The position numbers were made by a program, and so were the translations under genes. The notes under the pieces were generated by a model. It was not told the origin of the DNA and did no database searches. It worked only from the letters and a program-made list of their open reading frames with translations. From Gari tellinella (Eukaryota; Mollusca; Bivalvia; Cardiida; Psammobiidae), in NCBI GenBank assembly GCA_922989275.2, contig OV277857.1:45733083-45797082 (forward strand): DNA of 64,000 nt, read 5' to 3'. Shown piece after piece: positions 57,801-64,000 of the stretch; positions within the stretch are counted from its first letter, which is position 1; each line of letters opens with the position of its first letter.

Positions 57801-60297
57801 TGCATTTAATCTAAGTAAAGTATGTGGAACATCAAACATAATATATCATTGCAGTGAAATAGTTGAACTGGTAGAAAAATTGAGCGGTGAAATTGTTTAC
57901 TGTTATAGCGCTCCCTCCCTTCAACGACCCTCCAAACAACGACTCCCTCCTTACAACGACCATCGACGCTCCTCCCGAAACAAGACAATTATTCTAACGT
58001 TTTTACTACTGCTATATCGCCTGTTTAAAATTATAGTCTGCTGTGTTTTCTTAAAGTTACATATAACTAGATATTTTGATAGAATGAATATAATGACGAG
58101 TGACAAACAGCTTGAATCCAGATCAGATGCCGCATTACGCGGAGTCGGATTTGGATTCAAGCTGCTTGCATATGTAAGCCAAATCTTAATTTCCCCTCCC
58201 TATAACGGCTCCCGCCGACCAACACACACAATCTGTGTCTCCCATTGGGAGTCGTTTAAGAGAGGGAACGCTGTATTTGTTATTTATTTTATAACTTCAG
58301 ATGGGGTATGGTGCAGTTTATGAAGGGTCGCAAGAAGTTTTTGTCATTAGAGTGGCATGTCTATAGGGCGCTATTTGATACGTTCAATGGCTTGAAGGTA
58401 AGCCGACAGTGCGGTCGTTGACATTGATGCAGGTTTGACAATGATGTAAGTCAATGATTTGGTCGTTAACATCATGCAAGTATTGCGCCAAGAAGTTATA
58501 CCAATGGTTTGGTCATTGACATGATGCAAGTATGACGCCATAAAAGTTAGTCAATGGTTTAGTCGTTGACATGATACAAGTATGGCGCCATGAAGGTAAA
58601 CCAATGGTATAATTGTTGTTATGATGTATGTATGACGTCATAGAAGGTACATGTAAACCAATGCGCTGATCGTTGATATCATGCAAGTACGACGTCATGA
58701 AGGCAAACAAATGGTTTAATTGTTCCCAATATAAAAGTCACACACCATAAATGTAAGTCAATGTTTGGTCTTCTTGACATGATGCAGATTGAAAACAGTC
58801 AGGTAAGTCAGTGGTTTGGTCGTTGCCATGATGCAAGTATGGCATCATAAAGGTAAACCAATGGTTTGGTGGTTGATTTAATGCAGATTGAAAACAGTCA
58901 GGTAGTCTGCGGTTTGGTTGTTGCCATGATGCAAGTATGGCATCATAAAGGTAAACCAATGGTTTGTGGTTGATTTAATGCAGATTGAAAAAAGTCAGGT
59001 AAGTCAGTGGTTTGGTCGTTGCCATGATGCAAGTATGGCACCATAAAGGTAAACCAATGGTTTGGTGGTTGATTTGGTGCAGATTGAAGACACTCAGGTA
59101 AGTCAGTGGTTTGGTCGTTGCCATGATGCAAGTATGGCACCATAACGGTAAACCAATGGTTTGGTGGTTGATTTGATGCAGATTGAAACAGACAGGTAGT
59201 CTGTGGTTTGGTCGTTGACATGATGCAAGTATGGCACCATAAAGGTAATCCAATGGTTTGGTGGTTGATTTGAGGCAGATAAAAGACAGTCAGGTAAGTC
59301 AGTGGTTTGGTTGTTGACATCATGCAAGTATGGCACCATAAAGGTGATCCAATGGTTTTGGTGCTTGATTTGATGTAGATTGAAACAGACAGGTAGTCAG
59401 TGGTTTGGTCGTTGACATGATGCAAGTATGGCACCATAAAGGTGATCCAATGGTTTTGGTGGTTGATTTGATGCAGATTGAAACAGACAGGTAGTCAGTG
59501 GTTTGGTCGTTGACATGATGCAAGTATGGCACCATAAAGTAAGACACTCAGGTAAGTCAGTGGTTTGGTTGTTGACATGATGCAAGTATGGCACCATAAA
59601 GGTAATCCAATGGCTTGGTGGTTGATTTGGTGCAGATTGAAAACAGCCAGGTAGTCAGTGGTGTGTTCGTTGACATGATCCCAGTATGGTACCATAAAGG
59701 TAATCCAATTGTTTTGTGGTTGATTTGATGCAGAGTAAAGACAGTCAGGTAAATCAGTGGTTTTGTCGATGATACGATGCAAGTATGACGCCATGAAAGT
59801 AAACAAATGTTTTTATTGTTGACGTGATACAAGTATGACAACATTATGGTAAACCAATGGTTTGGTCATTAAGTTGATGCAAATATGACGCATTGAAGGT
59901 AGTCAATTGCTTTGTTTTTTACGTGATGCATATTTTATATATCATAGCAGGTGGTAGCTTACATCAGGCGCAGTTTGCTATTTGTCAGCCTACTTTAAGC
60001 GTTCAGGTGTTTTTAAAACTAGATACAGGCTATTGGGTAATGTTAGGTTTTGATTAATCGAATAATGTTTCTTCCACTTTATTTCAGAAATACTTTGCGC
60101 TGAACAATAGATATACTGACTCTATCTACGAGCTAGACATACCAACAAGCCTGCTGTCCAGGATGTGTGTCGATATCCCAACCATTAACATGACAACGAC
60201 TAACAACAAGCCTGACTTTATCGTGAACGTCAAGTCCAGGCTGTTAAAACACGTCCCGGCGCACATCCGGTCTGACAGATACGTGTGGTTCCAGTGA
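39642..60297 (+). CDS. Type II membrane protein with CBM9-like ectodomain, eleven exons, complete
   Basis: Join 39642-39886, 42746-42918, 45027-45164, 47213-47235, 50920-50951, 52273-52442, 54250-54361, 55685-55727, 57472-57554, 58301-58397, 60088-60297; 1326 nt, 441 aa, all phases consistent. Residues 20-40 are one hydrophobic segment after TKIKK, with no cleavable signal, so a signal-anchor with extracellular C-terminus is predicted. Residues about 112-350 match the CBM9-like carbohydrate-binding fold as I know it: NITIDG with AW, FKMRWDDTKMYVLIYVQEKD, WLDNGVEMLMDVDGSMFNYK, SGTINNP, and DWWSWQP with RWGMVQF. Seven N-glycosylation sequons (e.g. N117, N237, N249) lie after the anchor. The ligand is unknown. 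Introns are full of MITEs and minisatellites. Confidence 0.88.
39905..40150 (+). mobile_element. MITE-A copy 11
   Basis: Near-consensus, TA flanks, H1 core intact. Intron 1 of the CBM9-like gene, immediately after the donor of exon 1. Confidence 0.96.
40265..40395. repeat. H2 hairpin copy (diverged)
   Basis: gtaggctgacagtaaagcag and aatgcgccttaac, then agaactgctttgagtgatca and agaagcaggctatggaaatg. Confidence 0.55.
40455..40520. repeat. Diverged H1 hairpin
   Basis: gcatacagcttggatcctaa and tttgaatccaaactgttgga around gatgcaacttggcgtc. Confidence 0.55.
40663..40908 (+). mobile_element. MITE-A copy 12
   Basis: Near-consensus (cagtggataatctgttattc left), TA flanks, H1 core intact. Intron 1 of the CBM9-like gene. 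Confidence 0.96.
40950..41940. other. No gene; intronic AT-rich sequence
   Basis: Contains an eroded H1 fragment near 41185-41250 and a partial H2 sequence near 41580-41635. Otherwise nothing recognised. Confidence 0.35.
41948..42498. mobile_element. TIR element (agtgcaaaaagaaacgcaca)
   Basis: Perfect 20-bp ends agtgcaaaaagaaacgcaca and tgtgcgtttctttttgcact. It contains an H1 hairpin at 42249-42314 (aaacagtttggatcctgatc / gatcaggattcaaactgttt) inside a caaattaatcgtgag-type repeat also seen at 61.84 kb. No transposase. Confidence 0.82.
42510..42600. repeat. H2 fragment
   Basis: cccatagatacgcctttttatg and gactgaaagtaaagtagaat match the left half of H2-type repeats. Confidence 0.5.
42604..42624. 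repeat. Poly-C tract
   Basis: About 20 consecutive C residues, 120 bp before exon 2 of the CBM9-like gene. Confidence 0.9.
42746..42918 (+). CDS. CBM9-like gene exon 2
   Basis: Encodes residues 83-139 (SLKNYKTSVCLPK to PWSKPFQ), including the first strand of the CBM9-like domain (NITIDGQDTDQAWTEVPW). Acceptor tattgttcag, donor CAAG|gtaagt. Confidence 0.88.
43146..43390 (+). mobile_element. MITE-A copy 13
   Basis: Near consensus with TA flanks; right TIR is acagagtctccactg. Intron 2 of the CBM9-like gene. Confidence 0.95.
44060..44140. repeat. H2 hairpin copy
   Basis: aaagcaggtcgaaagaaaag / ctttactttcagcctggttt arms around the perfect gcgccttaaggcgc centre. Confidence 0.8.
44183..44302. mobile_element. 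120-bp foldback element
   Basis: cacagggccgcgacacga and tcgtgtcggggccctgtg ends, with an inner perfect arm gtcagaaagtatatatagag / ctctatatatactttctgac. Confidence 0.8.
44701..44892 (+). mobile_element. MITE-A copy 14 (internal deletion)
   Basis: Both TIRs and TA flanks kept. About 54 bp missing from the left side through half of the H1 core (junction at attctgatacccggcgtctg). Confidence 0.93.
45027..45164 (+). CDS. CBM9-like gene exon 3
   Basis: Encodes MRASWLPKPRFVTKFKMRWD through TINDTS. The acceptor gattcttgtag is chosen because the upstream alternative (ggttttcag) would put TAA in the required frame. Donor AGCA|gtaggt. Confidence 0.85.
45366..45611 (+). mobile_element. MITE-A copy 15
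   Basis: Near consensus with TA flanks; one mismatch in the H1 centre (gggttacacgg). Intron 3 of the CBM9-like gene. Confidence 0.95.
45699..45944 (+). mobile_element. MITE-A copy 16
   Basis: Left end caatggagaatctg, right end ttttatccactg, TA flanks. Lies 87 bp from copy 15 in the same orientation. Confidence 0.94.
46339..46719 (-). mobile_element. MITE-A copy 17, inverted, with internal 55-bp tandem repeat
   Basis: caatggagaagacgttattc left, ttctttctactg right. The H1 region is replaced by four tandem 55-bp units. Confidence 0.75.
46422..46641. repeat. 55-bp tandem repeat, four copies
   Basis: Units start ccaaactgtttgcctttcaa at 46422, 46477, 46532 and (diverged) 46587, each with agtagatataatctc. 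Confidence 0.88.
46949..47194 (-). mobile_element. MITE-A copy 18, inverted
   Basis: Near consensus, TA flanks. Its right end is 18 bp from the acceptor of microexon 4, leaving only a pyrimidine tract between them. Confidence 0.96.
47213..47235 (+). CDS. CBM9-like gene exon 4 (23-nt microexon)
   Basis: Encodes WLDNGVE, a diagnostic CBM9-like strand, plus two bases completing Ile186. The acceptor ttttcttttctttcag begins directly at the right end of MITE-A copy 18; donor GAA|gtaagt. Confidence 0.85.
47817..47960 (+). mobile_element. MITE-A copy 19 (right part only, degenerate)
   Basis: gtggcaaatcgtttggagcc, eroded H1 core, then cacgtgcacttattgggaaa and tccttcgcgactg. Confidence 0.7.
47970..48870. 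other. No gene; intronic sequence
   Basis: Intron 4 of the CBM9-like gene. Opposed open frames near 47.9-48.1 and 48.2-48.5 kb have no family resemblance. Confidence 0.35.
48881..49351. mobile_element. 471-bp foldback element with GTCATTACGCGTAATGAC ends
   Basis: Long arms (48881-49035 and 49199-49351) begin gttacagtcaatctgtgtaa and end ttacacagattgactgtaac. Each has the perfect palindrome gtcattacgcgtaatgac close to the end and gtgcacaaaacaccaca / tgtggtgttttgtgca at the inner edge. Confidence 0.85.
49580..49665. repeat. H2-like hairpin (diverged)
   Basis: gggagtatgacagaatgggc and gcattctgtttaactcccag pair around ccttatgg. Confidence 0.55.
50000..50142 (+). mobile_element. 3' end of a non-LTR retrotransposon
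   Basis: tcggttaaaaagctttgcag and cgactcaaaataaa lead into a ttgatttgatttgatttgat tail, typical of LINE 3' termini. No coding part is recognisable upstream. Confidence 0.5.
50145..50900. other. No gene; intronic AT-rich sequence
   Basis: Intron 4 of the CBM9-like gene; nothing recognised. Confidence 0.35.
50920..50951 (+). CDS. CBM9-like gene exon 5 (32 nt)
   Basis: Encodes MLMDVDGSMF and two bases of Asn204. Acceptor tatttctttccag, donor gtgagtatg. Continues the WLDNGVE strand as expected for the family. Confidence 0.85.
51223..51284. repeat. Short perfect-type hairpin
   Basis: atattttggaagcagatcag / ctgatccgcttccaaaatat arms with the centre cttcaataatttgaag. Confidence 0.8.
51447..52020. 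repeat. 19-bp minisatellite (gacagcattgacctgtgtt)
   Basis: About 28 degenerate units. Because 19 is not a multiple of 3, the minus-strand open frames here cycle through all frames (NTGQCCQH-like peptides) and are not a gene. Lies in intron 5 of the CBM9-like gene. Confidence 0.9.
52273..52442 (+). CDS. CBM9-like gene exon 6
   Basis: Encodes YKQVQLNVLGAFSDQS through SGTINNPSDK. Acceptor atctttcatag, donor AAAG|gtaatc. Contains sequons at N237 and N249. Confidence 0.88.
52445..53110. other. No gene; intronic sequence
   Basis: Intron 6; nothing recognised apart from an eroded H1 fragment around 52945-53005. Confidence 0.3.
53117..53317 (+). mobile_element. MITE-A copy 20 (diverged, H1 mostly lost)
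   Basis: cagtaatggagacattattc left, taacgtatttcccattg right, with only half of H1 (ctccaaactgtttgcaaatg). A still older relative may lie at 53550-53700. Confidence 0.75.
54060..54175. repeat. Degenerate (CTA)n tract
   Basis: tgctactactactgttagta and similar, about 75 bp before exon 7. Confidence 0.8.
54250..54361 (+). CDS. CBM9-like gene exon 7
   Basis: Encodes (D)KYWKAEMSFTWAALAVNTSR through VWFMQFG. Acceptor gttttcttatag, donor GGCAG|gtacat. Confidence 0.88.
54485..54553. repeat. Hairpin with agatcagagggctcc core (H1-like)
   Basis: caaacagtgaaggcccagat / gatcaggatcttcactgttt arms around gagggctccaaaaggagccctc. Same plan as H1 but with different core and arm sequences. Confidence 0.75.
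54780..55680. other. No gene; intronic AT-rich sequence
   Basis: Intron 7; no repeat or exon recognised. Confidence 0.35.
55685..55727 (+). CDS. CBM9-like gene exon 8
   Basis: Encodes (R)SEWKLNVTNNTYVK, with two sequons. Acceptor ttttctctttgcag, donor AAG|gtaatg. Confidence 0.88.
55828..56072 (+). mobile_element. MITE-A copy 21
   Basis: cagtggagaaaacgttattc left, ataacgtttttccgctg right, H1 core ccgggtaacccgg, TA flanks. Confidence 0.93.
56611..56856 (+). mobile_element. MITE-A copy 22 (near consensus)
   Basis: Full TIRs and H1 core. The right flank is TA; the left flank is CA (gctcaCAGTGG), one base off. Intron 8 of the CBM9-like gene. Confidence 0.95.
56889..57082. mobile_element. MITE-B copy 4
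   Basis: cagtaaaacctctatattac and ctagagaggctttagtg ends; H3 hairpin (gcaaggtgacagtaaaacag / gtgttactgtcaccttgg). Intron 8. Confidence 0.8.
57472..57554 (+). CDS. CBM9-like gene exon 9
   Basis: Encodes ALTKGQWQAEDWWSWQPCGA then INLHLQD, the aromatic DWWSWQP segment typical of the domain's C-terminal part. Acceptor ttcattttcag, donor GATAG|gtaaga. Confidence 0.88.
57906..58273. mobile_element. MITE-C copy 2 with H1 hairpin
   Basis: tagcgctccctcccttcaac and gtcgtttaagagagggaacgctg ends, TA on both sides. It carries the CAGCTTGAAT version of H1 at 58107-58166. It ends 27 bp from exon 10. Confidence 0.8.
58301..58397 (+). CDS. CBM9-like gene exon 10
   Basis: Encodes (R)WGMVQFMKGRKKFLSLEW through FDTFNGLK. 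WGMVQF is the usual last strand of the domain. The acceptor tattttataacttcag lies 27 bp after a MITE-C end; donor AAG|gtaagc. Confidence 0.88.
58400..59930. repeat. 98-bp minisatellite (ggtaaaccaatggtttggtgg)
   Basis: Nine or ten full units from about 58750 to 59800 (starts 58851, 58950, 59048, 59148, 59245, 59343, 59440, 59599, 59698), with half-unit variants (gttgacatgatgcaagtatg) on both sides. It fills the last intron of the CBM9-like gene. Long minus-strand open frames are repeat read-through; 98 is not a multiple of 3, so they hop frames. Confidence 0.92.
60088..60297 (+). CDS. CBM9-like gene terminal exon 11
   Basis: Encodes KYFALNNRYTDSIYELDIPT to RSDRYVWFQ and TGA at 60295-60297. 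No recognised domain; one more sequon (NMT). Acceptor cactttatttcag. Confidence 0.88.
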   Translation, partial: KYFALNNRYTDSIYELDIPTSLLSRMCVDIPTINMTTTNNKPDFIVNVKSRLLKHVPAHIRSDRYVWFQ

Positions 60298-60469
60298 AAA
60301 CTTGCACGAAACACAAAATGGCGTCTCACCATTTTTCTAGTGTCTGTTTTTGCTGTGGATGATACATGTTAAGGTATTGGTGGTGGTTCGATATTGCAAG
60401 CGGAATTTCTAATTTAATTTAAAGATTTAGGATTTTACCCAGTTCATAGCTGAGGGGTTAAAGTGGTAC

Positions 60470-61480
60470 ACATCTAACTATAATATGCCATTAAGGGGGT
60501 AGGTGCACCTTTGGAAAGTAATTACCAAATTCTTCAAACTTTGCATACAGACAGTAAAATTAGTTTCTATGACAAAACTGGTGAAAAAAGTGGGGGTACC
60601 GGACCTTTCTTTTTCACAATTAGAGATTTTTCAAGGCTACCCCCCTAAAATTTAAGCTTCACAAAAACTCCTACTTTTTTGTACTACGGTTTTTCAATCT
60701 TTATTTAAACACACTATTTGTACAAAAAGAATCCTAATTTATATTACCATAGTAAGAATAAACCCTGAAAATAATGTTTTGTCAAGATCCAAAATAAAAA
60801 TGTTTGATTACACCGGAAAGGAGTAAAATTTACCCCACCCACTTTTTTATAATGGGAGAATAAGGCATAGTGAAAATTGCCCTACAAATTGTAGCAAACT
60901 AATTACCAAATTTTTTATTTGCTGTTTTTAGTCTTGCAAACATAAAGTTTTAGTGAAATAGCAAATAAAAACACAGTGTCCCGGAACTTTTAAAAAAGAT
61001 ATAGATCATTTTATTAAAAAAATCCATTTTTTCTCATTTTTTCACTTTTTGGTGTATTTTTACCAAAAAAAATTTTTTTCAAAAAAATATCATTTGATCT
61101 ATTGAATTATCCATAATTTATACTAAAACTGTACTACCATGAAAATTTCATGCTTATATTCTGAGAAATTGAAATGAAATTGGATGTAACAAAATGCAAC
61201 CTACCTATTAAAACGGTGTATGCTGTAAACTACGAATAGGACATAAAACTTAAAAAGTCCCTTCCGGAACGAAAATCCAATTTCTTCCCTAGAAAATAGT
61301 ATTTTATGACTGTATGCATTCCCCAAAAATGAGTTCTTACCATTTTTCGGAAAATGAGTTCGTAAAATTTTTCGGAAATGTCATAATGCTCAAAAAGACA
61401 GGCCGACATCCTTAAAATATTTTCTGAACGATTTAATAAGACAAATAAGAAAAGTTTCAAACAGCGATTTCAAAGCCGTC
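60470..61480. other. AT-rich region without a gene
   Basis: Probable 3' UTR at first, then AT-rich DNA with long A and T runs (ttttttcaaaaaaatatcat). A minus-strand open frame at 61230-61460 has no domain. Possibly an unclassified dispersed repeat. Confidence 0.35.
60793..60798 (+). terminator. Candidate polyadenylation signal of the CBM9-like gene
   Basis: AATAAA about 500 bp after the stop codon. Plausible but not proven; the region is AT-rich. Confidence 0.3.
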
Positions 61481-61837
61481 CTAATTTGTAACTTGTTTAA
61501 AATTTGCAAAATTACACTTCAGTAGCATATCTAGAGATGTATTGTAAAATACACCTGAAACTTGAGTTATGTAACGTCAAAGTAAGTAGCCGTTTAAAAT
61601 TAACGTTCTATTAGGTCACTCTTTGTTTTGAACAGTTTGAACAATATATCAAACATCTTAGACACTTATATTTTGAGAAGATAATATCCTGGCATCTGCT
61701 TAAAACTGCATGAACATCTACCAGACTACCACCAACTGTGAAAGTTATGCATGTTAAAAAATACCGCTGCTTTCAAATAAGAAAATGCTGAAACGCCAGT
61801 CAACTGATTTATGTGTCATTTGGACTGGCTGGCTGGC

Positions 61838-62412
61838 GCCAAATTAATCGTGAGGTTCTTACTCTACTCATCGTCATATTGTCGTCTTTTTAATATAAAT
61901 GTCTGCAAGATAATTTCAAAGTTAGACTTTGAGTTAGTTTGACTTAAATATAGATACGCGTGTCAAATCATTTGGATCCCGGACCCAAACTGTTTGCAAA
62001 GTTGAGTTTATGCGACTTCGGCGATGAAATGGTTGACAAGTGGAAGATGTTCGAATTAATGAAATCTTAATAAAGAACCATCATAGTGCTGAACTTAAGT
62101 ATTTCAAATGTTTGAAAATCAACAAGAAATATGAGTGTGTATTTGAAGAAAGTGTGTTTGAATTTCAAAGTTAAACTTTGAGTTAGTTTGACTTAAATAT
62201 AGATACGCGTGTCAAATCATTTGGATCCCGGACCCAAACTGTTTGCAAAGTTGAGTTTATGCGACTTCGGCGATGAAATGGTTGACAAGTGGAAGATGTT
62301 CGAATTAATGAAATCTTAATAAAGAACCATCATAGTGCTGAACTTAAGTATTTCAAATGTTTGAAAATCAACAAGAAATATGAGTGTGTATTTGAAGAAA
62401 GTGTGTTTGAAT
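61838..62412. repeat. 249-bp tandem duplication of a repeat
   Basis: gagttagtttgacttaaata at 61931 and 62180, then the same sequence through gtgtgtttgaat in both copies, almost without differences. The left part (ccaaattaatcgtgaggttc) matches the repeat at 42.12 kb. Each copy has an eroded H1 fragment (tttggatcccggacccaaac). Confidence 0.9.
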
Positions 62413-62455
62413 CATTGAAACTCACATGTCGATATGTGGCTGTGTTCTATTCATA

Positions 62456-62638
62456 TAAGTCGAAACTCGATACTTCGAACTCGCTTAAATCGAACTTACC
62501 AGTATTTCTTAAGGTTATTTGTGCTACCCAGATGTCGTTGAAGTCGAACATACCCGTATTTCAAAGTTAAAACGTGGCTTACTTTGAAATAAGGATATGT
62601 TCGGACTGACACGAGTTCAAAGTATTGAGTTCTGCCTG
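62456..62638. mobile_element. MITE-E copy 3
   Basis: gtcgaaactcgatacttcga and gagttcaaagtattgagttc ends; inner tttcaaagttaaaacgtggc hairpin (arm repeated as actttgaaataaggatatgt). Confidence 0.75.
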
Positions 62639-62639
62639 T

Positions 62640-63320
62640 ATGTATAATTTATCATGTACATATTCAACTATATGTGTTTCCCACGTTGTTTCATTATAAT
62701 AAGTCAAATAAGACGATTTCAGATTCAATTAAGGTTACTATTTAGGGTTGTGTTGTACACGAGCACAACTGTGCAAACCCAGCCAGGACTCTTATGATCT
62801 GGATCTACACTGTCTATATTGGACAGATGTACTGTATGTTCTCATGTACAGTACTCTATTTGTGAAGAACTCGTCGCCTTGTTCCAATAGGTGAATAATA
62901 TTGATAAATTATTTTCATACTGGTATTTGCATCTAGGATACAATGTTACATATCTGAACAAAACTATTTGTAATCAATGTGAATGGCATCATCTCTTTTT
63001 TGACATAAAACAGTACATGTATATAGAATATTCAATTCCGTTAAATGCAAATTGCATTTCATTTAAACAGGAAAGAATAACCTTTCCTCGGTCGAAGAAT
63101 TGAACAACTAGGGTTCTCCGTATTTACAAACAGTAAATACCAAGCTCAATATTGATGTTTCAAAGGCAAAAAGCATTATCTTGTCCCTTTAAAACGAAAA
63201 CACTAAAAACGTCAAAGCAATGCAGACATAACATCTTTTGAAAATAGTTACTTTTTTCTTAATCACTGTGTCAGACTGGAGTTTGACTCAATACATTGTA
63301 CCGATGTCTGACAGGGCTGT
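62640..63320. other. No gene seen
   Basis: AT-rich. At 63040-63100 a fragment resembling one MITE-A end (tttaaacaggaaagaataac) is present; nothing else. Confidence 0.35.
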
Positions 63321-63330
63321 AAAACAGGTA

Positions 63331-63537
63331 TCAGACGAAACTCGATGCATGTACTTCGAAATCGCTTAAATCGATTGTACCAGTATTTCACAAGTTGAAT
63401 TTATATAAGTCGAATGAATTCGCTGAAGTCGCATATATCCGTATTTCAAAGTTAAAACGTGGCTAAGCAACGTTTTAACTTTGAAATATAGGTATATCCG
63501 AACTAATGCGGGATCGAAGTATCGAGTTTCGGCTGTA
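63331..63537. mobile_element. MITE-E copy 4
   Basis: gacgaaactcgatgcatgta and cgaagtatcgagtttcggct ends with the inner hairpin aaagttaaaacgtggctaag / gcaacgttttaactttgaaa. Confidence 0.75.
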
Positions 63538-63764
63538 AAAGCTTTTGAAAGACAAACCTCTTTATCCTGTAAACATACATATTTTATATTCTGTATGATA
63601 TATTTCTGTTTATTGTGATGTGTATCGTACTCATACATTATGTACATATTTATAAATGTGCACATTTCATTATCATCAATACAACTGAAAGTGGTATTCT
63701 CGCTTAGCAAAGATATGTTTTATTATTACACTTCGCTTTGAGTTACAATGTTAAATTCCCATAG

Positions 63765-63880
63765 ACCTACATTTAACATTTTGCATGTCTTTTACATCTA
63801 TTCACAATATACTGTCACTCTTTATGATATTCTTTTTGTGACGTCACTCTAAATGACATTACTTTTTTACTCCGTCCGAA
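63765..63880 (-). repeat. gtgacgtcactc repeat, inverted relative of 27.2 kb
   Basis: Reverse complement contains agagtgacgtcacaaaaaga, atatcataaagagtgacagt and atagatgtaaaagacatgca, in the same order as 27270-27350. Confidence 0.7.
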
Positions 63881-64000
63881 AACGTTCTGTCAGCATTGAC
63901 ATGACTTTCGCTATTGACTACATTCGAACGTTTTAAAGAGTGGTAACTTCTAATCAACTTTTGGCATTCTTTGTATAAGTTGCTTCCTTTTGTCCATTCT

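Noticed and set aside
58943..59437. 164-codon minus-strand repeat protein
   Set aside because: The underlying 98-bp unit is not a multiple of three, so the peptide repeat is frame-inconsistent, and it lies within an intron of the plus-strand gene.

Overview
The window is animal nuclear DNA, most likely from a bivalve mollusc. It is AT-rich, its genes are split into small exons by long introns with GT-AG boundaries, and most of it is repeats: MITEs, foldback elements, tRNA-derived SINE-like copies, decayed non-LTR retrotransposons, minisatellites and degenerate arrays containing ggtcactgtgaccttgacc-type blocks. The bivalve placement is inferred from the repeat style and two invertebrate-type genes. 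No rRNA, intact tRNA, CRISPR array or bacterial gene was found.

Layout. 1-2152: last three coding exons of an unidentified plus-strand gene. 2.2-14.8 kb: no convincing exon; tandem repeats, a possible solo LTR, MITEs, a SINE-like copy, and a 12.5-14.5 kb repeat array interrupted by a 590-bp foldback element. 14.86-17.4 kb: two probable exons of another unidentified gene, the second terminal. 17.9-20.05 kb: array of about 300-bp units. 20.08-22.1 kb: a satellite carrying 23 perfect copies of the palindrome GTTAGCCGGCTAAC. 23.4-31.8 kb: a complete five-exon calmodulin gene (149 aa). 32.8-33.7 kb: decayed reverse transcriptase. 39.6-60.3 kb: a complete eleven-exon gene (441 aa) for a predicted single-pass membrane protein with a CBM9-like carbohydrate-binding ectodomain. 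60.3-64 kb: repeats and AT-rich sequence.

The two complete genes were assembled by hand from splice sites. All intron phases match and each gives one uninterrupted frame. Nothing links them functionally, but both have introns heavily colonised by one TA-flanked MITE family (about 20 copies, 246-bp consensus) and its relatives. Several copies lie 15-75 bp from splice sites, and an inverted pair brackets the 31-nt exon 2 of the calmodulin gene. The same hairpin modules recur inside elements with unrelated terminal repeats. These arrangements and the palindrome satellite are the most unusual things here.
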